From: Candidatus Fluviicola riflensis
GTDB taxonomy: Bacteria; Bacteroidota; Bacteroidia; Flavobacteriales_D; Crocinitomicaceae
Direction: 5' to 3'
Length of the DNA: 64,000 nucleotides
Assembly (NCBI GenBank): GCA_002243285.1
Contig: CP022585.1
Span: 2,220,641 to 2,284,640 of the forward strand
Part shown: positions 36,656 through 45,137 of the stretch, one piece after another
Position numbering within the stretch: the first letter of the stretch is position 1
Layout: each line of letters begins with the position of its first letter
Notes under the pieces: generated by a model
The model's database searches: none
The model's input: only the letters and a program-made list of their open reading frames with translations
Told to the model about the DNA's origin: nothing
Program-made: the position numbers and the translations under genes

Positions 36656-36958
36656 TCAGTAATTAGAAATAGTTGATTTAAATTGAACATCTTCTGATAT
36701 AAAAGAATTAACCGTATCGATACCGGTATTTTCTATATTGAAACCAACGCCGTTCGTTGCCTCAAATGAGGTTTTTTTCTTCCAACCGGATAGCATACGA
36801 TTTTTGATTCCGTTACAACTTTGATTCGAAGAAGATCGAACCTCCATTACAGGCAGATTGTATTTGCTGTGTTTTTTGTTCGCTTTTCCGGAAGTTTGCG
36901 CAACAACCGGCAAGCAGTCAAAAAACTGCAGTAGCAACACTAGTAGGTCGTGTTTCAT
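36656..36958 (-). CDS. Small secreted protein of unknown function
   Basis: 100 residues with a plausible signal peptide (MKHDLLVLLLQFFDCLPVVAQ), then a Ser/Asn/Lys-rich mature part containing VMEVRSSSNQSCNGIKNRML. No family recognised. Support comes from the signal peptide, from the terminator at 36538-36570 on the same strand, and from the absence of any overlapping gene. The low-complexity composition leaves room for doubt. The gap 36959-37165 upstream holds AT-rich DNA and presumably its promoter. Confidence 0.55.
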   Translation of the reverse strand: MKHDLLVLLLQFFDCLPVVAQTSGKANKKHSKYNLPVMEVRSSSNQSCNGIKNRMLSGWKKKTSFEATNGVGFNIENTGIDTVNSFISEDVQFKSTISNY

Positions 36959-37165
36959 TATTGGGTTTTAAAGTCTTTGTTGATGATGAGACGAGTATAC
37001 TACTCTGCTGCATCACCAACTTATTGACTGCGAATAGACCGCATAAGTTGCTTTAAAAATAAATTTTATTTCAACTCGTTAAAAATCAAATAATTAAAAG
37101 TGTGTTTTTTTAGAATAAAATTCAACGGCTATTTATTCCATTCAAACCAATCAGCAATTTTCGGG

Positions 37166-37196
37166 TTGGGTTCGTGAGCTGTACTATGTATTTTTG
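37166..37196 (+). promoter_or_regulatory. Bacteroidota-type promoter immediately before the AlkB-like gene
   Basis: TTG at 37166-37168, a 20-base spacer, then TATTTTTG at 37189-37196, a full match to TTG/TAnnTTTG. The -7 element ends 4 bases before the ATG at 37201, so the transcript would be leaderless or nearly so. Confidence 0.65.
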
Positions 37197-37200
37197 CGTC

Positions 37201-37803
37201 ATGAATCTTTTTAGTAATGGCACGGTTGAAAACAAACTTCCAAAAGATGGAACAGTGTTTTATTATGGAATATTGATGAGTATTCAACAGGCTGATCATT
37301 ACCTGGAGCGTTTACTCAATACAATTGAATGGAAAAACGATGAAGCGGTTATTTTTGGCAAACACATTATCACCAAACGCAAAGTAGCCTGGTATGGCAA
37401 TGATTCGTACAGCTATACGTATTCCAATACAACCAAAACCGCATTGCCGTGGACTCAGGAACTCATGGAATTAAAACAGCTGGCGGAAGCCACAACCGGA
37501 GCAACTTACAATTCCTGTTTATTGAATCTGTATCACGACGGTTCTGAAGGAATGGCCTGGCACAGTGATGATGAGAAAATGCTAAACCGGCACGGAAGTA
37601 TTGCTTCATTGAGTTTTGGCGCTGAACGAAAATTTGCTTTCAAACACAAAAAAGATCAGCAAATTGTATCACTTGTGCTGGAACATGGAAGTTTACTGGA
37701 AATGAAGGATGAAACACAAACGCACTGGCTGCATCGCTTACCACCAACAACGCGGGTAAAACGTCCAAGGGTGAATTTAACTTTCCGGCAAATGCTTGTT
37801 TGA
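37201..37803 (+). CDS. AlkB-like 2-oxoglutarate/Fe(II) dioxygenase
   Basis: 200 residues from ATG 37201; the in-frame ATG at 37174 is rejected because a promoter -7 box lies between the two. A DNA/RNA alkylation-repair dioxygenase of the AlkB/ALKBH2-3 type, it removes methyl groups from 1-methyladenine and 3-methylcytosine oxidatively. The iron ligands are H121 and D123 (AWHSDDE) and H178 (HWLHRLPP). The 2-oxoglutarate-binding arginines are in KRPRVNLTFRQ. NLYHDGSEGMAWHSDDE and SFGAERKFAFKHK are family hallmarks. It stands alone, convergent with rnz (9-base gap). Confidence 0.93.
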   Translation: MNLFSNGTVENKLPKDGTVFYYGILMSIQQADHYLERLLNTIEWKNDEAVIFGKHIITKRKVAWYGNDSYSYTYSNTTKTALPWTQELMELKQLAEATTGATYNSCLLNLYHDGSEGMAWHSDDEKMLNRHGSIASLSFGAERKFAFKHKKDQQIVSLVLEHGSLLEMKDETQTHWLHRLPPTTRVKRPRVNLTFRQMLV

Positions 37804-37812
37804 ATAATGGGA

Positions 37813-38724
37813 TTACAAAACGATCACCATTCCGTCTTCGACCACCATCGTATTTTCAAACACCAACCTGGCTTCAGCCGCGTGTGCATTCCCGTCGTCA
37901 TAACGGGCGCTCAAATGACCAAGCAATAATAGTCCGGCGTTTGCCAGTTGAGCGATTCTTGCGGCCTGAGCTGCTGTTGAATGAAAAGTAGCTTTAGCCC
38001 TATCAGTCATGTCCTCTAAAAAGGTCGCTTCGTGGTACAGCATATCAACGCCTTGTATAAACGGCACGATTGCTTCCTGGTAGATTGTATCGGAGCAATA
38101 AGCATAACTGCGGTGTTTTCGCGGTGGAAAAGTATATTCCGAGGATTTTAGAACTCTTCCGTCTTCTAATGTCACATCTTCGCCGCGTTTGAGTGCTGGA
38201 ATGTGCATTAATGAGTGTTTCTCCAATTTGTATTTTTCGCCGTCGAGCTGACGGGCAAAGGGTTTTTCGTTGATCCGGAAACCATTGGTTGGAATGCGGT
38301 GTTTCAACGGAAATGTATGAATTTCAATGCGGTTATCCTCGAAAAGCAGTTGTGGTGTTTTTCCGTCGAGTACCACAAAATCGATCCCAAAACCGATAAC
38401 GGATCCACCAACTTCCAGCTGCATGCGAATAATCTGTTCCAATCCTGCGGGGCCATAAACAGTAATTCCCTGGTTGCGTCCCAATAAATGCATTGAACTC
38501 AGCAAGCCCACCAATCCGAAGAAATGATCGCCGTGCAGATGGGAAATTAAAATATGGGTGATTTTCTGAAGGCTGATTCCGTGACGGCGCAATTGATTCT
38601 GTGTTCCTTCACCGCAATCGATCAGAATGTGCCGTTCATTGCACCAAACGTATTGGGCACTTGGATTTCTAAGTGACGTTGGAAGAGCAGCTCCCGAGCC
38701 AAGAATGGTTACTTCAAACCGCAT
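37813..38724 (-). CDS. rnz: Ribonuclease Z (tRNA 3' endonuclease)
   Basis: 303-residue zinc metallo-beta-lactamase-fold nuclease that trims the 3' trailer of tRNA precursors. The metal motif HLHGDH is at 62-67. Other ligands are in the HDAC-unrelated YHEATFLEDM segment and in LLGHLSARYDDG. The N-terminus LGSGAALPTSLRNPSAQYV is typical. Length is standard for the short bacterial form. It precedes, in the minus-strand order, nothing closer than the convergent AlkB-like gene; the STAS gene lies 4 bases upstream, so the two are probably co-transcribed. Confidence 0.95.
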   Translation of the reverse strand: MRFEVTILGSGAALPTSLRNPSAQYVWCNERHILIDCGEGTQNQLRRHGISLQKITHILISHLHGDHFFGLVGLLSSMHLLGRNQGITVYGPAGLEQIIRMQLEVGGSVIGFGIDFVVLDGKTPQLLFEDNRIEIHTFPLKHRIPTNGFRINEKPFARQLDGEKYKLEKHSLMHIPALKRGEDVTLEDGRVLKSSEYTFPPRKHRSYAYCSDTIYQEAIVPFIQGVDMLYHEATFLEDMTDRAKATFHSTAAQAARIAQLANAGLLLLGHLSARYDDGNAHAAEARLVFENTMVVEDGMVIVL

Positions 38725-38728
38725 GATC

Positions 38729-39070
38729 TTAAACGGTCATTTCGCCAATCGCCGCGTCGACATCGGCAGTAATTTTAAGGATTTTATCTAGTTGAGAAAT
38801 GCGGATCATTTTCGAAACAGCTTCCTGCAAACCGCACATAGCGAAAGAGCCATTGGTATCTTTACACAAGCGGTTGGCCATCAAAATAGCCGATAAACCG
38901 GAAGAATCACAGTAACGTGTTTTGGAAAGATCCAGGATAATATTGTTGATTCCTTTTTTATTCAAAACAACAAATTCGGCTTTCAGATCGGGGGCATTAC
39001 CGGCATCAAGTTTCTCAACTCCTGATTTGACGATAGCGTAGTTTGTTTCCTGGATGATTTCGAAATTCAT
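38729..39070 (-). CDS. STAS-domain anti-sigma-factor antagonist
   Basis: 113-residue single STAS domain of the SpoIIAA/RsbV type. The phospho-acceptor region is CDSSGLSAIL (Ser ~53-54), preceded by NIILDLSKTRY. Such proteins bind an anti-sigma factor or partner kinase when unphosphorylated. It is followed 4 bases later by rnz and has TACATTTG (39087-39094, minus strand) as a possible -7 element. A possible partner kinase is the SiaB-like gene at 48712-49284, but they are not adjacent. Confidence 0.9.
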   Translation of the reverse strand: MNFEIIQETNYAIVKSGVEKLDAGNAPDLKAEFVVLNKKGINNIILDLSKTRYCDSSGLSAILMANRLCKDTNGSFAMCGLQEAVSKMIRISQLDKILKITADVDAAIGEMTV

Positions 39071-39118
39071 TTTGTTCGTCGTTTTTCAAATGTAACAAAA
39101 TAATTTAACCCCTGATTT

Positions 39119-40048
39119 TTAACGCCCGATTTTTCCGGCTAACAAATAAATAACTGCCATGCGCACAGCTACTCCGTTTTCTACCTGCTGTAAAATGATG
39201 GATTGTTTTGAATCGGCCACGTCGCTGGTGATTTCCACTCCACGGTTGATTGGTCCGGGATGCATCACCACAATTTCTTTGTCGAGATTATCGAGGATTT
39301 CTTTTGTCAATCCGAATTGCATGGAATATTCGCGCAAACTTGGGAAATACTGAATATCCTGTCGTTCAAGCTGAATGCGCAGCATGTTGGCCACATCGCA
39401 CCATTCAAGCGCGCGCTGCAGGTTGTGTTCTACTTTTACACCCAGCTGATCAATGTATTTCGGGATGAGTGTTGTAGGTCCGCAAACCATGACTTCCGCT
39501 CCCAATTTCTGAAGTGTGTAAATATTTGAAAGGGCTACACGTGAGTGTAAAATATCTCCGATGATGGCAACTTTTTTTCCTTCAACCGTTCCGAGTCGTT
39601 CGCGGATGGAAAACGCATCAAGTAAACCTTGTGTCGGATGCTCGTGCGTGCCGTCGCCGGCGTTGATGACACGTGTGTTGGTACGTTGCGACAGAAACAA
39701 GGCTGCTCCCGGATTCGGATGGCGCATAACCACCATATCCACTTTCATGGAGAGAATATTGTTGACCGTATCAATAAGTGTTTCGCCCTTTTTCACGGAG
39801 GAAGAAGCAGCCGAAAAGTTCACCACATCAGCCGAAAGGCGTTTTTCAGCCAGTTCAAAAGACAAACGTGTTCGGGTGGAATTTTCAAAAAACAAATTCG
39901 CAATAGTGATATCGCGCAAAGAAGGAACTTTTTTGATCGGACGGTTAATGACTTCTTTGAAACTATCGGCCGTTTGAAAGATCAATTCAATATCCTGACG
40001 CGTCAGGTCACGAATACCGGTCAAATGCTCAACGCTTAACTGTTCCAT
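39119..40048 (-). CDS. pyrB: Aspartate carbamoyltransferase catalytic subunit
   Basis: 309-residue enzyme of de novo pyrimidine synthesis that joins carbamoyl phosphate and aspartate. The carbamoyl-phosphate loop STRTR is at 57-61, then GTHEHPTQGLLDAFSIRE and HPGPINRGVEI follow. Length is standard. It overlaps pyrR by 20 bases, a pyrR-pyrB order also seen in Gram-positive bacteria. No regulatory subunit pyrI is nearby. Confidence 0.97.
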   Translation of the reverse strand: MEQLSVEHLTGIRDLTRQDIELIFQTADSFKEVINRPIKKVPSLRDITIANLFFENSTRTRLSFELAEKRLSADVVNFSAASSSVKKGETLIDTVNNILSMKVDMVVMRHPNPGAALFLSQRTNTRVINAGDGTHEHPTQGLLDAFSIRERLGTVEGKKVAIIGDILHSRVALSNIYTLQKLGAEVMVCGPTTLIPKYIDQLGVKVEHNLQRALEWCDVANMLRIQLERQDIQYFPSLREYSMQFGLTKEILDNLDKEIVVMHPGPINRGVEITSDVADSKQSIILQQVENGVAVRMAVIYLLAGKIGR

Positions 40049-40589
40049 TCACTTCGGGTGTAAACAACATAACTTTATCTGCTCCTTCGCTTTCTTTCCA
40101 TTCTACGGAAACTCGTTCAGAATTCAGGGTATCAACGGCTTTGCCAACATAATCGGCTTGTATTGGAAGATCACGCTGAAAACGGCGATCAATCAGTACC
40201 AGCAATTCTACGCAGGTTGGCCGTCCGAACGCCAGCAAGGCATCCAAGCCAGATCGGATCGTTCTTCCGGTATACAATACATCGTCGATCAGTACCACTT
40301 TCTTGTTTTCGATACTGAAATCGATGTTGGTGGCACTTGGAATCAATGGTTTTTCCCTGCGGCGAAAATCATCGCGGTAAAACGTAATATCCAACTGGCC
40401 ACAAGTAATTGAATGCTGTGTGATTTCTTCCAAAATGGTTTTTAACCGTTGCAGCACATGAATCCCGCGTGGTTGTAGGCCGACAAGTACCGTTGAAGAA
40501 AAGTCCGAATGATTTTCAATGAGTTGATAGGCAAGTCTGTTCATCGTTAACTGAACATGTTGGTCGTCTAAAATGACTTGCTTTTCCAT
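40029..40589 (-). CDS. pyrR: PyrR bifunctional regulator / uracil phosphoribosyltransferase
   Basis: 186 residues from ATG 40589 (MEKQVILDDQHVQL). The frame is open 12 codons further upstream, but that part reads MVGLFYFFNF and overlaps the promoter, so it is rejected. The PRPP-binding loop VVLIDDVLYTGRT is intact, with VGLQPRGIHVLQRL and LDITFYRDDFRRRE. In Gram-positive bacteria PyrR controls pyr mRNA attenuation. Here no attenuator is seen upstream, and the promoter placement leaves no leader, so regulation by classical attenuation seems unlikely. The gene overlaps pyrB by 20 bases. Confidence 0.93.
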   Translation of the reverse strand: MEKQVILDDQHVQLTMNRLAYQLIENHSDFSSTVLVGLQPRGIHVLQRLKTILEEITQHSITCGQLDITFYRDDFRRREKPLIPSATNIDFSIENKKVVLIDDVLYTGRTIRSGLDALLAFGRPTCVELLVLIDRRFQRDLPIQADYVGKAVDTLNSERVSVEWKESEGADKVMLFTPEVNGTVKR

Positions 40590-40594
40590 TGCAA

Positions 40595-40602
40595 CAAAGT
40601 TA
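40595..40602 (-). promoter_or_regulatory. Putative -7 promoter element of pyrR-pyrB
   Basis: TAACTTTG on the minus strand matches TAnnTTTG and ends only 5 bases before the pyrR ATG, which implies a leaderless transcript. No TTG at the ideal spacing was seen. Confidence 0.5.
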
Positions 40603-40852
40603 AAAAAATAAAATAGACCGACCACATACCGAATGAAAATTCGATGAGTAAAACCACCGGAATCGCCGGAAAGCTACTGAGCATCACTAGTTGAGAAATG
40701 AATGAACTAAATCCTTTTACCATTATATTCCTACCGATCAATCAACGGTTGATTCCAATCAATGTTTTATAGTTAAACTTTGTAACAATTCTTCTATATT
40801 TGATTCATAGATAAAAGCAAGCGCTAAAGTGCTTTTGTTTAAGTTTCTACAT

Positions 40853-40961
40853 AAATTAAGTTTACTGGTTCCACACGATAAAGGCTTTTTCATAGGGTTT
40901 GTTATTGGTTGACATTTTGGTTGTTTTTGAGTTTTTCATGTGGAACCAGTTTATTTAATTT
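40853..40961. repeat. Inverted repeat with 12-bp perfect inner arms
   Basis: ACTGGTTCCACA (40864-40875) and TGTGGAACCAGT (40939-40950) are perfect complements. Beyond them AAATTAA / TTAATTT extend the arms to 23 bases with three mismatches. The 63-base interior is T-rich and non-coding. It lies in the 403-base pyrR to 41006 gap; the remainder of that gap shows only the two promoter-like boxes. Confidence 0.8.
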
Positions 40962-40966
40962 CATCG

Positions 40967-40974
40967 TATTTTTG
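40967..40974 (+). promoter_or_regulatory. Putative -7 promoter element of the 41006 hydrolase gene
   Basis: TATTTTTG matches TAnnTTTG, 31 bases before the GTG start and 6 bases past the right arm of the inverted repeat. No TTG at ideal spacing, because the repeat arm occupies that position. Confidence 0.45.
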
Positions 40975-41005
40975 ATCATAGCACTATTTTTTTAATCGCG
41001 ATAAT

Positions 41006-41845
41006 GTGAGTCCTACCCAACAGGCACCAACTAAATTTTCACGCTTTCGACGATTTTTTGTTCGTTTTGCATTGATCATTCTCCTCTTCTATATTTCAGG
41101 TTGTTTATTGGTTTATTTCAACCAGGAAAAATTGCTTTTTCATCCCGAAAAACTTTCCAAAACACATATTTTTTCATTCGAAACACCTTCCAGGGAATTT
41201 AACCTGAGGACAGCTGACGGTGAATCGCTCAACTGCTTGTTGTTTTCAGGCGACAGTACGCATACCCGCTTGGTTTTCTACCTGCATGGCAATGCCGGAA
41301 ACATAGAAGACATGGAAGGTCCTGCAGCATTTTACGCCAATTTGGGTTACGATTTCTGCAGTTTCGATTACCGCGGATTCGGAAAAAGCTCAGGGAGCAA
41401 TACCAATCAGGATCAGTTAGTGGATGATGTGCGGCTTGTTTACAAACACCTTAAAAAAAAGTACAAAGAAAAAGAAATCGTGATCATCGGTTATTCGCTG
41501 GGAACGGGCCCTGCTACGATATTGGCTTCTGAAAACCACCCGAAACAACTGGTTTTACAAGCGCCTTATTATTCGGTGAAAGAACTAGCGGCAGAGCGCC
41601 ATCCTTATATTCCGTCGTTTGTACTCGCTTACCCCTTTGAAACGTTTCGTTACATTCAACAGGTTAACTGTCCTATCAGTATTTTCCATGGAAAAGAGGA
41701 TAAAGCCATTCCGTTTTATTCATCCAAAAAGCTGGCGGGATTGCTCAAAAAGGACGATTGTTTTATTCCGCTGGAAAATTGTGATCATAACGGAATTGCA
41801 AACCAGCCTGCGTTTCAGCAGAAAATTCAACAATTATTATATTAA
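41006..41845 (+). CDS. Membrane-anchored alpha/beta hydrolase
   Basis: 279 residues from a GTG start. An N-terminal transmembrane anchor lies at ~17-37 (FVRFALIILLFYISGCLLVYF), then an alpha/beta-hydrolase domain. The oxyanion loop is FYLHGNAGN, the nucleophile elbow GYSLGTGPA, an Asp follows near GKEDKAIPF, and the His is in NCDHNGI. It resembles the ABHD13/BEM46-type group (YRGFGKSSGS). The substrate is unknown; esterase or thioesterase activity at the inner membrane is likely. Confidence 0.9.
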   Translation: MSPTQQAPTKFSRFRRFFVRFALIILLFYISGCLLVYFNQEKLLFHPEKLSKTHIFSFETPSREFNLRTADGESLNCLLFSGDSTHTRLVFYLHGNAGNIEDMEGPAAFYANLGYDFCSFDYRGFGKSSGSNTNQDQLVDDVRLVYKHLKKKYKEKEIVIIGYSLGTGPATILASENHPKQLVLQAPYYSVKELAAERHPYIPSFVLAYPFETFRYIQQVNCPISIFHGKEDKAIPFYSSKKLAGLLKKDDCFIPLENCDHNGIANQPAFQQKIQQLLY

Positions 41846-41912
41846 CTATATTATTTCCAACCATTTGAATAGTTACTACGTTCTATAAATCAAACCTTGT
41901 AATTCCTGAACC

Positions 41913-43433
41913 ATGAAAATACTTCTTACTTTATTGATCCTGTTTTGTAGCATTTCGTCTTTTGGACAATCAATCGCAGGAAAACTCGTCTATGACCAGA
42001 ACACCGTTCAGATATCATCTAAAGATGCTCTTTGTGCTTCTGTTAATTATTATGTGGCATCGGGAACATTTGTAGATCCTCAGGCATTGGAATTCTATTC
42101 CTGGATTACTGCTTTTAATAACCAAGAAGTGCTTTGGTCCAAAAAGATCAAATCAGACACAATTCTCAATATAGCTCACGCGAGTGCTGAACAATTAAAT
42201 GGTTCACACGATGTAATTGTGAGTGTTCATGAATCTCAGCTAAACACCGACTCAATGTGTTATGAATTGATGCGTCTTGATTCTGCTACCGGAAATCTTG
42301 TTTGGAGCAAAAAAGTGAATTTTGATTTTGGGACCGGAATCTTTACATATTATAAGAACGCTTTACAAATTACTGATCAAAATGAAATTTTGGTCACCTA
42401 TTCTATTAACGAATACCTATATGCTGCCAAATTCACAGAAAACGGTAATTTGATTTTTTCGAAGAAAATTAATAATATCTTCGGCGCCGCTTTTAATAAT
42501 CCGGGGTTCTCTTTTATAGAAACATCAGACGGTGGTTATCTTGGCACGCTAACAAACGAGAATAATCCGACACTGATAAAACTTAATGCCGATTTTTCCA
42601 CTGCATGGTCAAAATATTGGTCTATTGAAACTTACAGCCGTCCGAAAGCTGCTATTGAGCTCAGTAATGGCAAATTTGCTATTAGCGGACTGGGCGATCT
42701 AGGCTACTTTATTGCTGTTTTAGATACGAATGGGACTATTGAAAGTTATAAAGTAATTGCTGCTGATATGACAGCTGCTTATGGCCTTATAGAACTACAA
42801 CAAGCCGACTCAAACACCTTAGTGGGAGCCGGCATTAGATCTTATTTTTCCTACGACTTTACCACCGGAATATTTTCAGAATCATTGAGCCCGATGAATC
42901 GAAATTATGCTTTCGATCTATCGAATGGCATTCATTTTTATGAATACTCACCAAATCTTATTGAAATTAACAAAGCCCTGTTCAACATGAATTTTGACCT
43001 TAACAGCCCTGACTGTAACCCGTTTGAACAAACCAACTATTCTAGTCAGGATGTCTTTATTACCCCGGAACAGGTAATTGATAATCCACCATTTTATATC
43101 GAAGACCAGGGAGAATTAGTGAATTACACTCCTAACCTGGAATCGCTTCCCGTGACATTAAATCTCGATTGTTATCTCGCTACCAAAGAAATAACGGCAC
43201 CATCCGTTGAATTGTCCCCAAATCCTGTATCGTCGGGAGAGTTATTAACCGTTCAACTGGAAAATATACCAGCCGAAAACAAGTATATTGAATTAACCGA
43301 TGTTTCCGGTAACGTTATTATGAGATTTCCGATTGAACAGTCAACGGTAGAAATGACGATTCCACCATTGGCAGCCGGATTGTATTTCATTCGAACAGGG
43401 CATTCGACCTCACAAAAATTGATGGTGAACTAA
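41913..43433 (+). CDS. T9SS type A secreted protein, otherwise unknown
   Basis: 506 residues with a signal peptide (MKILLTLLILFCSISSFGQ). The body (~20-425) has repeated strands such as GGYLGTLTNENNPTLIKLNA and FAISGLGDLGYFIAVLDTNG, which suggests a beta-propeller-like fold similar to PQQ or WD-like proteins in T9SS families; I cannot name it. Residues ~428-506 are a type A sorting domain (VELSPNPVSSGELLTVQL, LAAGLYFIRTG, QKLMVN). It follows the hydrolase gene after 67 bases. Confidence 0.85.
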   Translation: MKILLTLLILFCSISSFGQSIAGKLVYDQNTVQISSKDALCASVNYYVASGTFVDPQALEFYSWITAFNNQEVLWSKKIKSDTILNIAHASAEQLNGSHDVIVSVHESQLNTDSMCYELMRLDSATGNLVWSKKVNFDFGTGIFTYYKNALQITDQNEILVTYSINEYLYAAKFTENGNLIFSKKINNIFGAAFNNPGFSFIETSDGGYLGTLTNENNPTLIKLNADFSTAWSKYWSIETYSRPKAAIELSNGKFAISGLGDLGYFIAVLDTNGTIESYKVIAADMTAAYGLIELQQADSNTLVGAGIRSYFSYDFTTGIFSESLSPMNRNYAFDLSNGIHFYEYSPNLIEINKALFNMNFDLNSPDCNPFEQTNYSSQDVFITPEQVIDNPPFYIEDQGELVNYTPNLESLPVTLNLDCYLATKEITAPSVELSPNPVSSGELLTVQLENIPAENKYIELTDVSGNVIMRFPIEQSTVEMTIPPLAAGLYFIRTGHSTSQKLMVN

Positions 43434-43450
43434 AGAGAACGAAAGCCGGT

Positions 43451-43795
43451 TTACCCTCCTTTTCGCTTCACTTTGTAGCCTTCTTTCTGCAATAACTCCA
43501 TCACTTTGTCACGGAAATTGCCTTGCACGATGATTTCACCGTCTTTGGCCGTTCCGCCTACGCCGCATTTGCTTTTGAGGAGTTTTCCCAGTTCTTTAAG
43601 GTCATCATCTGTTCCGATAAAACCTTCTACCAGCGTCACTTCCTTGCCGCCACGTTGTTTTTTATCGAGGGAAACATATAACGTTTGCAAATGAGCACTG
43701 AGTGTTTCCTGGTCCGATTCTTCTTCCTGATCGTAGCTAAAATTGGGGTTCGTTGAATAAACGATATTGATGCGTTCTTTTTTGTTCTTGCTCAT
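43451..43795 (-). CDS. SUI1/eIF1-like translation factor (YciH family)
   Basis: 114 residues. The SUI1 fold occupies ~40-112: LYVSLDKKQRGGKEVTLVEG, DDLKELGKLLKSKCGVGGT, KDGEIIVQGNFRDKVMELL. Bacterial homologues of eukaryotic eIF1 can affect start-codon fidelity in vitro; the physiological role in bacteria is not settled. The ATG overlaps the stop of the phosphodiesterase-like gene (ATGA). Confidence 0.92.
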   Translation of the reverse strand: MSKNKKERINIVYSTNPNFSYDQEEESDQETLSAHLQTLYVSLDKKQRGGKEVTLVEGFIGTDDDLKELGKLLKSKCGVGGTAKDGEIIVQGNFRDKVMELLQKEGYKVKRKGG

Positions 43796-44586
43796 GGGTA
43801 CTTTTCAATAATTGCCGCTTTCAGGTTGTCTGTTATCAGGTAATCGGGGTGTTTTTTCAATCCTGAACGAATTCCCTTGGGCGATCTGACTTCAAAAATA
43901 ATAACTTCTTTGCCAGCTTGCTGCACCGATTCCACTTCCGACCGGTCAATTTCCGAATTACGGATGCACAAACCTACCGTTTCAGATAGCTGGCCAGAGT
44001 TCAGATAACTGTTCGCCGTACCGATTTCAAAGTAAACATTCCAGCCTTTGAGGTAGAAAGCATGCACCCAATTCGGATTATTGGTGATCACAGAAACTTC
44101 TGCCATTGAAAACGGCGTTATAGCAGCGTCAATGGCGTTGATCACCGTTTGCTGATCCAAAATCTGTCCTGTACAGGAATTGTAATGACGCACGTCTAAA
44201 AAACAGGTTCTGGTCGTGAACGGAAAATCTAGATCAGCCAGTTTCAGCAGTGATTCATTTCCCAATCCGCTATAAGCCAATCCATTGAGGTAATCATCGG
44301 TTACAGAATTGACGCAGCCTTCGCCTTTCGTTGCGTTGTTAAGCATTGTATTGTGAAAGAGCCAGATTGATCCGGAGGCCGAACATTGAAGATCAATTTC
44401 AACGCCATCGATTCCTTCCATATTAACCGCGTAATCAATTGCTTCCTGCGAATTATCGTGATAAGGCGACGTTCCTGAATCAAGCCCTGAACCTGCATGT
44501 CCAATAAGTTTCACATCTTCAAACTGCTGCTTTTTCTTGCAGGAAAGCACCGATAACAGAACTATGAAAAGGATGTTATAACGCAT
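43792..44586 (-). CDS. Glycerophosphodiester phosphodiesterase-like lipoprotein (degenerate motif)
   Basis: 264 residues from ATG 44586, which gives a lipoprotein signal (MRYNILFIVLLSVLSC); the frame is open further upstream but that part lies inside the preceding gene. GDPD-like TIM barrel: LIGHAGSGLDSG, NSQEAIDYAV, GVEIDLQCSASGSIWLFHN and near the end HPDYLITDNLKAAI. Functional GDPDs usually have HRG, ENT, E-x-D and HD; here HAG and HN replace HRG and HD, so activity may be altered. It overlaps the outer-membrane gene by 11 bases and the SUI1 gene by 4. Confidence 0.8.
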   Translation of the reverse strand: MRYNILFIVLLSVLSCKKKQQFEDVKLIGHAGSGLDSGTSPYHDNSQEAIDYAVNMEGIDGVEIDLQCSASGSIWLFHNTMLNNATKGEGCVNSVTDDYLNGLAYSGLGNESLLKLADLDFPFTTRTCFLDVRHYNSCTGQILDQQTVINAIDAAITPFSMAEVSVITNNPNWVHAFYLKGWNVYFEIGTANSYLNSGQLSETVGLCIRNSEIDRSEVESVQQAGKEVIIFEVRSPKGIRSGLKKHPDYLITDNLKAAIIEKYP

Positions 44587-45088
44587 ACGACCACGAAATT
44601 TCAACGAAGGTATTCCATGAGATGGAATGTACAAACTTTTCTCTTGACGACGACCAATTTTGTTCCACCGCGGGGCCAATTCCGGCCGACAATCCGAACC
44701 GGCTTCTGTTTCCCGTTCCGACATAAGCGCCGAGAAAAGCTTCTTCCTGGTACAACCAACCATGTGATGATTGTTTGTTAAAGTGAAGCGTTGCCGCAGA
44801 AATCCGCATTAACGGTCCGGTTTGCAGCCAGCGTTTTTTCACCAAATGAAAACCGTATTGATAATAGATTTGCGGGTATAATCGCTGTTGAAAAAAAGTA
44901 GTAACAACGCCAACCGAAAGGCCAATTTGATGCTGATGCGCGCCTTTTTCGCGTTCCGCCTGGAAACCTGAAAAAAGATCGTATGGATGGTAAATGGTCT
45001 GTATTCCGACCCGGTAAATCGTTGAATCCTGCGCCTTGAGTGAAAACACAGAGCTACAGCATAACAATAGGATTACCGGTAATTTCAT
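44576..45088 (-). CDS. Small outer-membrane beta-barrel-like protein
   Basis: 170 residues with a signal peptide (MKLPVILLLCCSSVFSLKAQ). The mature protein has alternating hydrophobic strands (HQIGLSVGVVTTFFQQRLYP, YYQYGFHLVKKRWLQTGPLM) and ends in strand FVEISWSYAL. This fits an eight-stranded outer-membrane barrel. First gene of a three-gene overlapping set with the phosphodiesterase-like lipoprotein and the SUI1 factor. Function unknown. Confidence 0.75.
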   Translation of the reverse strand: MKLPVILLLCCSSVFSLKAQDSTIYRVGIQTIYHPYDLFSGFQAEREKGAHQHQIGLSVGVVTTFFQQRLYPQIYYQYGFHLVKKRWLQTGPLMRISAATLHFNKQSSHGWLYQEEAFLGAYVGTGNRSRFGLSAGIGPAVEQNWSSSREKFVHSISWNTFVEISWSYAL

Positions 45089-45137
45089 GAGATAAAAGTA
45101 CCGAAGTTTTTTAGTTTAGTAAGTTTTCCACTTTGAT

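Noticed and set aside
37174..37200. Longer start for the AlkB-like protein
   Set aside because: A full promoter -7 box lies between this ATG and the ATG at 37201; the added residues are not family-like.
39561..40039. Two overlapping plus-strand frames of ~137 residues
   Set aside because: Antisense to pyrB, whose catalytic motifs are intact on the other strand.
40590..40860. Possible PyrR attenuator or riboswitch upstream of pyrR
   Set aside because: The likely -7 box is 5 bases from the start codon, leaving no room for a leader, and I see no anti-terminator/terminator pair.
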